NCBI GenBank assembly: GCA_009695285.1
Contig: SIBH01000008.1
Span: 1 to 35,606, forward strand
DNA length: 35,606 bases
Origin: Pedosphaera sp.
GTDB taxonomy: Bacteria > Verrucomicrobiota > Verrucomicrobiia > Limisphaerales > SIBH01
Reading direction: 5' to 3'
The position numbers were made by a program, and so were the translations under genes. Below are positions 1-7,540 of this stretch, in pieces. The notes under the pieces are model-generated. The model saw only the letters and a program-made list of their open reading frames with translations, did no database searches and was not told where the DNA came from. Positions within the stretch are counted from its first letter, which is position 1; every line of letters starts with the position of its first letter.

Positions 1-1757
1 CCCCCGGCGTCGTCAACACCAACGTGGCCACCCTCCCCGCCTTCCCATCGCTCTGGCTCAATGAAGTCCAGGCCGAAAACATCAACGGCCCCACCAACAG
101 CGCCGGCCAGCGCACCGCCTGGCTCGAACTCTACAACGCCGGCACCAACGTCATCACGCTGACCAATCTTTTCCTCACCGGCAACTACACCAACCTCACC
201 AACTGGGCCTTCCCCGCCGGCGCCACCCTCGCCCCCGGCGAATTCAAAATCATCTTCGCCGACGGCCTCACCAACCTCTCCACCCTGTCCGAACTCCACA
301 CCAGCTTTGCCCTCCCGCCCGGCAGCGGCTCCCTCGCCCTCTCCCGCCGCTTCAACGGCCAACCCCAGGTCATCGACTATCTCAACTACACCGCCGCCCT
401 CGGCCACTCCTACGGCTCCTTCCCCGACGGCCAGTCCTTCGACCGCCAGGAATTTTACTACGTCACCCCCGGCAGCAACAACAACGCCGCTGCTCCGCCG
501 CTCCTGGTCTTCATCAACGAATGGATGGCCGACAACACCTCCACCCTCGCCGACCCCGCCGACAACGACCTCGAAGACTGGTTTGAAATCTACAACCCCG
601 GCACCGGCACCGCCGACCTCTCCGGCTTCTACCTCACCGACAACCTCACCAACAAATTTCAATACCTCATCCCCCCCGGCTACACCATCCCCCCCGGCGG
701 CCACCTCCTCGTCTGGGCTGACAACGAAACCGCCCAGAACAGCACCAACCGCATCGACCTCCACGTCAACTTCAAACTCGCCGCCGACGGCGAAGCTATC
801 GGCCTCTTCGCCGCCGACGGCACCCAGATCGACGCCATCACCTTCGGCCCCCAGACCCCCAACATCAGCCAGGGCCGCTACCCCGACGGCACGCCCAACA
901 CCCCACTCATGACCACCCCCACCCCGCGCGCCGCCAACATCGGCAACGGCAACGGCAACACCGCCCCCATCCTCACCCCCATCCCCAGCATCAAACTCAA
1001 CGAAGGCAACCTCTACACCTTCACCGCCACCGCCAACGACACTGACGTGCCGGCACAAACCTTGAGCTTCACCCTTTCCGGCCAACCCGCTGGAGCCACC
1101 ATCACCACCGGCGGCCTCTTCACCTGGACCCCCACCGAAGCCCAAGGCCCCGGCGTTTACAACCTGTCCGTCATCGTCGCCGACAACGGCACCCCCAGCC
1201 TCACCCACACCCAATCCTTCACCCTCACCGTCGATGAAGTGAACACCGCCCCGACCCTCACCCCCATCCCCGGTGCCAACGTCAACGCCGGTGCCCTCCT
1301 CACCTTCACCGCCAGCGCGACCGACCCGGACCTCCCCGCACAAATCCTGAACTTCTCCCTCTCCGCCCCGCCCGCCGGCGCGAGCATCACCACCGGCGGC
1401 CTCTTCACCTGGACCCCCACGCAAAACCAAGCCCCCGGCACCAACACCATCGCCGTCGTCGTCGCCGACAACGGCCTGCCCAGCCTCACCGCTACCCAAA
1501 CGTTCAACGTGATCATCATCCCGCCCCCGCTCAACCTCACCATCACCCGCCCCAACGACACCGAAGTCGTCCTCACCTGGACAGCCCTCGCCGGCCGCAG
1601 CTACCGCGTGGAATACATCGAAACCGTGGACGCCCCCGCCAACGCCTGGACCCCCGCCGGCGGCCCCCTCACCGCCACTACCGCCACCCTCACCTACACC
1701 GCCACCATCGCCCCCAACATCCAACGCTTCTACCGCATCCGCCAACTCCAGCCGTAA
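1..1757 (+). CDS. Large secreted/surface protein with lamin-tail and Ig-like repeats (5' partial)
   Basis: The reading frame is open to the left edge, so the N-terminus lies outside the window; the GTG at 24 is only the first possible start codon inside it. Two lamin-tail-like domains are visible. The first begins around 'WLNEVQAENING' and the second around 'FINEWMADNTST', each followed by the typical 'WFEIYN' or 'WLELYN' strand. Two cadherin/He_PIG-type Ig repeats follow, each with 'GGLFTWTPT' and 'VADNG'. The C-terminal ~75 residues look like the fibronectin-type domain that often ends Verrucomicrobia exported proteins ('GRSYRVEY' to 'FYRIRQLQP'). Lamin-tail domains often accompany CotH domains, and the missing N-terminus could carry one. 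Cell-surface adhesion or matrix structure is inferred. The coding strand is strikingly C-rich, with nearly all third positions C. The stop is TAA at 1755-1757. Confidence 0.85.
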   Translation, partial: PGVVNTNVATLPAFPSLWLNEVQAENINGPTNSAGQRTAWLELYNAGTNVITLTNLFLTGNYTNLTNWAFPAGATLAPGEFKIIFADGLTNLSTLSELHTSFALPPGSGSLALSRRFNGQPQVIDYLNYTAALGHSYGSFPDGQSFDRQEFYYVTPGSNNNAAAPPLLVFINEWMADNTSTLADPADNDLEDWFEIYNPGTGTADLSGFYLTDNLTNKFQYLIPPGYTIPPGGHLLVWADNETAQNSTNRIDLHVNFKLAADGEAIGLFAADGTQIDAITFGPQTPNISQGRYPDGTPNTPLMTTPTPRAANIGNGNGNTAPILTPIPSIKLNEGNLYTFTATANDTDVPAQTLSFTLSGQPAGATITTGGLFTWTPTEAQGPGVYNLSVIVADNGTPSLTHTQSFTLTVDEVNTAPTLTPIPGANVNAGALLTFTASATDPDLPAQILNFSLSAPPAGASITTGGLFTWTPTQNQAPGTNTIAVVVADNGLPSLTATQTFNVIIIPPPLNLTITRPNDTEVVLTWTALAGRSYRVEYIETVDAPANAWTPAGGPLTATTATLTYTATIAPNIQRFYRIRQLQP

Positions 1758-2062
1758 GCCCGGCACAGGCAGAACGCTGAAGCGAAATCAGGGGGACGCG
1801 ACCGGAGCGCGGCCTGGCATTGGACCTGCACTTTCCTCACTTCGGAGTTCGGGGTGAAACCGGATGGTGGCTCTCCGTTTCGGAGTCCGGCTGGTCCCGA
1901 AAACCGAAGCTGGCTGACAGAAGGAAACGGAGAGAACGAAGCGGGGAAAAGTTGGATCTGTCCGCCGCGAAAACATTTCACCAAGGCCGCTCCCGGCAGA
2001 AAGCCCTGGCTCTTTGTTTTCTTTGCTCCCTGCGGTGACTCGTCGCCTTTCGAAGTCCCGGC
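1758..2062. other. Intergenic gap between convergent genes
   Basis: About 305 bases separate the ends of the surface-protein gene and the minus-strand DUF4038 gene. I see no supported gene, RNA or clear terminator. Several frames are open by chance because the DNA is GC-rich, but none gives a recognisable protein. Confidence 0.6.
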
Positions 2063-3652
2063 CTATTTCACGTTGGCGGGGGCGATCTTGGCCTGGCTGC
2101 GCAGGAGCAGAATCCAGTCTCCCTCCCCGGGGGTGGGAAACTGGCAGCTCCGTTCCGTGACCACCCCGACGGCGGGCGATTTTTCGCCGGTGCGGGGGTT
2201 GATCCACTTCACATCCGGCGAGGGCGGGAACGATTCGAGCAGAATCTCCACCGTGCGCTCTTCGGGCACATAGGCGACGAGCACATCTTTTTTCTCGCTG
2301 CGGGCGAGGGCGATGAACTTGAGCGGGTTTTGCACACCAGGATTGTTGACCACGGCGAACGGCATGGGGCGCAGATGCGCGAAGTCGATGCCGGTAAAAA
2401 ACTCCGTCATCACTTTCGCCTCCGCCGCCACCAGCGAACCCGGATCGGAACTGCTCACGCCGACGGTGGGGGCGTTTAAGAGAGACCAGTAGAGCGACCG
2501 CCGGATTTCGTTGGCGCGGTTGGTGGCGCCGGGTGAAAGCGACTGGCCGGAAAGCGGGGCGGACCGCAGGTTGAGGAAGGGCCGGGCCGGCGGCGGCTGG
2601 TTCCAATCTTTGGCCACGGGGCCTTCCTGAAGCCAGCGCAGCGCCTCCGGGTCCAGGTTCGATCCGCTCGCATAACCCACCACGTTCATCCACCGCTCGC
2701 CGGAAAATTCGGAGGCGATCCAATGGCGGGGCGGCGGGATCAAGGCCACCGGGGCCGGCGTCTGGCTGCCAAACACGGCGCGGCCGATTTGTTTCCAGTG
2801 GTTCCCCTCGCCGCCAAAGTAGTGGCCACCACTGCTGAGAATCCAGAAACACGGCGACGCCTGCCAGCGCGCGACCATGTAACGCGCCAGCTTCACGACC
2901 TGGGCGGACGGGAGAGAATTGACTCCCTTGATCTCGCCCTCCAGCAGAATGGGCGCGCTCAACAGCCCGGCCTTTTCCAGTCGAAGAATCTTCGCGTCCA
3001 GTTTGGCAAACTCGGCGGGGTGGATGGTGATCTGCTCGCGGCCGGAATATATCCGGGACGCTCCGGCCTTGCTCCCGGCGGAAAACTGCACGGCGGTGAA
3101 CTTCTCCGCGGCCCGTTTGTCCACCAAGGCCGCCCAATCCGCCTCAGCGATCTCGGTCCCGTCACCGGCCGGGGCATCGGCCAGCCAGAAGAACGGCGTG
3201 CCGTCCGCATGGGCCAGCGAGCGGCCGGTCGTGGCGACCTGCACCGGGCCGTGTTCTTGAAAACGCGTTGCGCCCTGCGGCGGCCCGCAAAGAAAGGTTC
3301 CCTTCTGGCCGTGCAGCCCCGTGTTTGCCGGGTCGGAGCAGGAGGTGGTGAACTCCCATTGCCCGCCCGCGTCCGGCGCGAACCGGAAGCGCCAAGTTTT
3401 GCCCCCGTCCCAGAAACCGTAAATCTGTTTCATCACGCCGCCCGGCGAAGTCAGCGTCACCGTGAGTTCCGCCTGCTGCCAGGGATTGGTGTAGGTGGCG
3501 GTGCTGGTCAGGGTCTTTTCGTAGGCCTGCCATTTGGGCACGACCGTTTGCTCAGCAATGATCTCAGCGGCGCGCACCACCGGCACACCGAGGAGGGCCA
3601 GGCCGAGGAATCCGGCACGCCAAACGAGCGGGATTTGAATCATCATCTTCAT
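2063..3652 (-). CDS. Secreted DUF5060/DUF4038 glycosidase-like protein
   Basis: This 529-residue protein has an N-terminal signal sequence (MKMMIQIPLVWRAGF, then a hydrophobic stretch ending near VVRAAE). A DUF5060-type beta-sandwich follows, covering about the next 90 residues, with motifs 'FWDGGKTWRFRFAPD' and 'GQWEFTTSCSDP'. Then comes a DUF4038-like TIM-barrel domain beginning at 'GRSLAHADGTPFFWLADAP'. DUF4038 families include apiosidase-type enzymes (GH140) acting on plant cell-wall polysaccharides; the exact substrate here is unknown. The frame is open upstream to 3838, but I place the start at 3652 because it gives a proper signal peptide and lies just downstream of a good promoter (3684-3712). 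The C-terminal ~90 residues resemble a small beta-sandwich that often closes such proteins. It is divergent from the multicopper oxidase pseudogene. Confidence 0.8.
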   Translation of the reverse strand: MKMMIQIPLVWRAGFLGLALLGVPVVRAAEIIAEQTVVPKWQAYEKTLTSTATYTNPWQQAELTVTLTSPGGVMKQIYGFWDGGKTWRFRFAPDAGGQWEFTTSCSDPANTGLHGQKGTFLCGPPQGATRFQEHGPVQVATTGRSLAHADGTPFFWLADAPAGDGTEIAEADWAALVDKRAAEKFTAVQFSAGSKAGASRIYSGREQITIHPAEFAKLDAKILRLEKAGLLSAPILLEGEIKGVNSLPSAQVVKLARYMVARWQASPCFWILSSGGHYFGGEGNHWKQIGRAVFGSQTPAPVALIPPPRHWIASEFSGERWMNVVGYASGSNLDPEALRWLQEGPVAKDWNQPPPARPFLNLRSAPLSGQSLSPGATNRANEIRRSLYWSLLNAPTVGVSSSDPGSLVAAEAKVMTEFFTGIDFAHLRPMPFAVVNNPGVQNPLKFIALARSEKKDVLVAYVPEERTVEILLESFPPSPDVKWINPRTGEKSPAVGVVTERSCQFPTPGEGDWILLLRSQAKIAPANVK

Positions 3653-3683
3653 GGTATTCTTCAAGGTGGTAAACACGCCCTGC

Positions 3684-3712
3684 ATTTCACCGAAATTCCC
3701 CCTCATTGTCAA
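3684..3712 (-). promoter_or_regulatory. Promoter of the DUF4038 gene
   Basis: Read on the minus strand, a perfect -35 TTGACA (3707-3712) is followed after 17 bases by TGAAAT (3684-3689, 4 of 6 matches to TATAAT). Transcription would begin about 25 bases before the ATG at 3652, which supports that start over the longer open frame. Confidence 0.55.
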
Positions 3713-3824
3713 ATCTCGGCCCGGTTTGGCAGTGTCCGAATTAACATGGGGCGCGGCAGTGTCGAAGACCGACCGCGGCACTTCGACGCGGCGACGGTTG
3801 GTCGAGGACGACACATACGCACGA

Positions 3825-3853
3825 TTGACAGCGGCCATGCTGCTTGATGCTAT
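3825..3853 (+). promoter_or_regulatory. Promoter of the multicopper oxidase gene
   Basis: A perfect TTGACA at 3825-3830 is followed after 17 bases by TGCTAT (3848-3853). The -10 box is weak, but the position is right: transcription would start about 20 bases before the ATG at 3880. Confidence 0.4.
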
Positions 3854-3879
3854 CGCACCATCAGTGCAGCGTTGATAAA

Positions 3880-5522
3880 ATGAACACCATAATTTTTTCC
3901 CACCGGGCAGTTTTGTCTGGCTGGGTCGCCGCGTTGGTCTGTCTGATGCCTGGCCCCGCCCACCTCAAGGCGCAAAATGCCGCCACCGTCACCAACGTGA
4001 TCGCCCCAACCGTCACCGCCGCCATGGGCGATGTGGGCGGAAAAATTTTCGGGCAGGCCCCCGCCCCCGCGAAAACCCGGCACTACTAGATCGCGCCCGA
4101 ACCAGAGCTGTGGGATTATGCGCCCAAGGGCCGTGATCCCATCTGCGGAAAGCCGCTGCCGCCGCCGGTGGTCAACCAGCGCCGCGGCGCAAAATTGCGC
4201 TATGTGGAATACACCGACGCCAGCTTCGGCACCCGGGTCATCACCGATCCTCGCTTGGGCATTCGCGGACCAACCCTGCGCGGCGTGGTCGGAGAATATC
4301 TTGCAGTTACATTTTTGAACCGCACACCCGATCCGGTTTCGATGCACCCGCACGGGGTCAAATACGACAAGGACAGCGAGGGCGCGCACTATGAGCCGAA
4401 ACCCGGACTCGGTGCGGCCGTCGGTCCCGGAGCCAGGTTCACCTACGTCTGGCAACTGGACGAAAGTTCAGGTCCCCTGCCGGATGAGCCAAGTTCCAAG
4501 GGTTCGCTCTACCACAGCCACGTGAACGGCGACCGCGAAACGGATCTCGGCCTGTTCGGATTCATCATCGTGACCGACCCGAAACGCGCGCGCGCCGATG
4601 GCACCCCAAAGGATGTGGATCGTGAGATGGCGCGGTCTTCATGATTTTCGATGAGAGCGGGCTGAGCCTCGAAGCCAAGGAGGCCTGGGAGTAAGCCACC
4701 CTGCCCAACGCGCCACCGCCCGTGCCGTGGGCCAAGATTCAGGAAATGACGGAACAGGGAAAACGCTACGCCATCAACGGGCGGATCTTCGGGAACCTGC
4801 CCGGCTTGGAAATGAAGGAAGGCGAACGCGTGCGCTGGTATCTCTTCGGCCTCGGCTCGGAATCCGACCTGCACACCGCACACTGGCATGGAGCGCGGGT
4901 CATTGAGGACGGACGCCGCCGCACCGATGTCGTCGAACTGCTCCCGGCCAGCATGAAAGTCGCCGACATGGTGGCGGACAATCCCGGCCACTGGTTGTTC
5001 CATTGCCATGTGGCGGAACACATGGCCGAGGGGTTGTTTGCCCGCTTCACCATTCACCCGCGCGATTTCAAAGGTGCCAGTCCCGCCTTGGAGCATCCGT
5101 TCTTTGGAGTGCGCGGTGCGCAATCTTCCATCCAAATCAAGAGCGCCAGCGCCGACCTCGCCCCAGGCCCGCAGTTCACCCTGACTCTCGCGGGCGGCGT
5201 CACGGTCTATCCCGCCTACACCGTCACGGCGGCACCCGTCACCGTCCAAATCGGGAAGAAATCCGTCAGCTTCAAACCCGGACGGAACGGGAAAGCCCAG
5301 GCCGACGGTGGAACGCTCGCCATCAAAAACTCCGGTCAGTTCGGGGTGGTTTACAGCGGGATGATGGAGTTTGAGATGACCCTGACCGGCGAAGACTGGC
5401 GCGCGGAACTCGCGACATTTGGTCCTTTGAAGGACAAGGCCGAACTGACCGTGCCGGTCACCATTGGCCTGGGGGACGCCCAGCACCTTGGTTCCGCGCA
5501 CATTTCATTCCACACTCCGTGA
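3880..5522 (+). pseudogene. Multicopper oxidase, broken by two in-frame stops and a frameshift
   Basis: Joined across its breaks, this encodes an exported multicopper oxidase of roughly 545 residues, a family that oxidises substrates or metal ions and reduces oxygen to water. All four copper-binding motifs survive: HPHG (4345-4356), HSH (4513-4521), HxxHxH (4872-4889) and HCHxxxH (5001-5021). A signal peptide follows the ATG at 3880. The breaks are a TAG at 4087-4089, where 'HY*IAPEPELWDYAP' suggests a lost Tyr codon; a frame change near 4635, where 'DVDREMA' should run into 'VFMIFDESGL'; and a TAA at 4692-4694, between 'AWE' and 'ATLPNAP'. After 4695 the frame is open to TGA 5520-5522, including a ~150-residue C-terminal beta-rich extension. 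The motifs are untouched, so decay is recent or the breaks are sequence errors. Confidence in family is high; confidence in true loss of function is moderate. Confidence 0.85.
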
Positions 5523-5605
5523 TCGCGAATCATCCCTGGCCGGTGACCAACCCGGCATTGACGGTCGCCGCCATTCCTGCTCGTCTATCCGTGAACAAAA
5601 AATCC

Positions 5606-6484
5606 ATGAAACTCCTCCTCCTCCTCGCTGTGACTGCCACGTCCCTCTCCGCCGCCGCCCCCGCGCTCACGCTCCACACCCGCTCCCGCCTCGCCGCGGA
5701 CAAGGCCACCCCCGAAGAACCCGTCAGCAAGGTCGCCAATTGGGACCCGAAGAAAACGGCCCTCATCATCTGCGACATGTGGGACGACCACTGGTGCAAA
5801 AGCGCCGCGCGCCGCGTGGGCGAAATGGCCGGCCCGATGAACGATGTCGTCAAACTGGCGCGCGCCAAAGGCATCTTCATCATTCACGGCCCGAGCAGCG
5901 TCACCAAATTCTACGCCGACACGCCCCAGCGCAAACTCGCCGGGCAATCGCCCTTCGCCAAAACTCCCGTGCCGCTGGCCACCGCCGAGCGCTGGGGCAC
6001 CACCTGGTGCTGGCCCGACACAAAACGCGAAAAGGACATGCCCATCGACGACTCGGACATGGGCTGTGACTGCAAAGTGAAGTGCACCATCCGCGAAGCC
6101 TGGACCCGCCAGATTTCCACCATCGAAATCGGCCCGGACGACGCCATCACCGATCACGGCCAGGAAACCTGGAACCTCCTCGCCGCGCGCGGCATCGACA
6201 ACGTCATCCTCATGGGCGTGCATTTGAACATGTGTGTGCTGGGCCGGCCCTTCGCCATCCGCCAGCAGGTGCAGCTCGGCAAGAACGTTGTCCTCTGCCG
6301 CGATCTCACCGACACGATGTACAACCCGGACAAGGCTCCAAAGGTTTCGCATTTCCAAGGCACCGACCTCGTCGTCGAGCACGTCGAGAAATACTGGTGC
6401 CCGACCATCACCAGCCAGGACCTCACCGGCCAACCGCCCTTCCGTTTCAAGGACGACAAACGGACGAAGCGCGGAGTCGATTGA
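5606..6484 (+). CDS. Secreted isochorismatase-like cysteine hydrolase
   Basis: The 292-residue product starts with a Sec signal (MKLLLLLAVTATSLSAAA) and then has an isochorismatase/nicotinamidase-type fold. The catalytic Asp is D57 in 'LIICDMWDDHW' and the nucleophilic Cys is C210 in 'GVHLNMCVLGRPF'. This superfamily hydrolyses amide or related bonds. Extracytoplasmic members with this layout are, as I recall, common in Planctomycetes and Verrucomicrobia, but their substrate is not known to me. A Cys-rich insert near residues 152-160 (MGCDCKVKC) is not part of the usual core. I chose the ATG at 5606; an in-frame GTG at 5591 would add five residues. It lies between two broken genes but is itself intact. 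Confidence 0.8.
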   Translation: MKLLLLLAVTATSLSAAAPALTLHTRSRLAADKATPEEPVSKVANWDPKKTALIICDMWDDHWCKSAARRVGEMAGPMNDVVKLARAKGIFIIHGPSSVTKFYADTPQRKLAGQSPFAKTPVPLATAERWGTTWCWPDTKREKDMPIDDSDMGCDCKVKCTIREAWTRQISTIEIGPDDAITDHGQETWNLLAARGIDNVILMGVHLNMCVLGRPFAIRQQVQLGKNVVLCRDLTDTMYNPDKAPKVSHFQGTDLVVEHVEKYWCPTITSQDLTGQPPFRFKDDKRTKRGVD

Positions 6485-6505
6485 TCGCCCCCGGCACCCA
6501 GGCAT

Positions 6506-7462
6506 GTGAACCAGTTCATGTCATCGCTCCCCGCCCGCATTGGTGTGATTGCCGCCATGCTGGCCGTGGTCGGCTTCGCCTTTGCGGCTGATCCAGCCGC
6601 CCGAATCAATCTGGCGGGCAACAGCAAATTACCCTCCGGCAGCGGTCTGGCCGCCGCCCATCCTGCCGACGCCGGACTGAAGGAAAATCCCGGCGTAATT
6701 TTTGCGGATGATTTTGAATTGGGCGCCCTCGGCAAGGGATGGGATGAGACGGGCAACAAGGACGGCAAGGTGCTGGACTTGGTCTCCCCGGGAGCGGATG
6801 CGCGGTTCGGGGAAAAATATCTGCGCGTGGAGGCGCACCTCGGCCAGGACACCGGCGGCGGACTGACGAAGTGGTTCGAGCCGGCGGACACGGTCTTCAT
6901 CCGGTTCCATACGCGCTTCGATGCAGGGTGCGATTACGTGCATCATTTTGTCACGTTGCGGGCGAACAAGGGGCTGCGCGGCGGGGACCGGTGGAGCGGA
7001 TTCGGCAAGGCCGGTCTGAAGCCCGAGGGCGGCGAACGTTTTTCCACAGCCATCGAGCCGTGGGGCAACTCGGGCCGCTGGCCCGCGCCGGGTCGTTGGA
7101 ATTTTTACAGCTACTGGCATGAGATGGAGGCTTCCAAGGACAGCAAGTATTGGGGTAACTCGTTCAGCGGCCTGACCGCACCGCTCATCCCGAAAAATCG
7201 CTGGATTTGTGTCGAGTTCATGTTGAAGCACAACACACCCGGGCAGCCGGACGGCGAACAGTCTTTCTGGATCGACGGCGAGCTGCAAGGGCATTGGCAA
7301 TGAATCAACTGGCGGAAGAAGGAACAGCTCAAAGCCAACGCGCTGACTCTGGAAAGCTACTTCACCGACCGCTGGACGAAGGACCCCGTGAACGTCGTGT
7401 CCTTCGACAACGTGGTCATCGCCCGGCGCTACATCGGGCCGACGGCCAAGCCGAAAGAATGA
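6506..7462 (+). pseudogene. Secreted lectin/lyase-like hypothetical protein with an in-frame TGA
   Basis: The frame starts at a GTG (6506) or more likely an ATG (6518), with a signal peptide ending near FAFAADPA. The mature part has the look of a secreted beta-sandwich protein ('VIFADDFELGALGKGWDE', 'RWNFYSYWHEM', 'FWIDGEL'), as in concanavalin-like polysaccharide-binding or lyase proteins. I do not recognise the exact family. A TGA at 7301-7303 interrupts it. The same frame then continues without a gap for 52 codons ('INWRKKEQLKA' to 'FDNVVIARRYIG') and ends at TGA 7460-7462. That tail fits the family's expected end, so the TGA most simply replaces a GGA (Gly) codon. It is either a recent nonsense mutation or a sequence error. 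Confidence 0.7.
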
Positions 7463-7540
7463 TCGGCCCGCCGTCCTAACCTCATCGAAGGATCATTTTT
7501 CGTTGCCCGCCTTCGGGATTTCGTCAGAGACTTCAAAATC

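Noticed and set aside
1788-3137. Long minus-strand open frame overlapping the DUF4038 gene
   Set aside because: It is a shifted frame of a clearly coding region, Arg/Pro-rich and without any recognisable motif.
5560-5590. TTGACG upstream of the isochorismatase-like gene as a promoter
   Set aside because: No acceptable -10 box is found at 16-18 bases.
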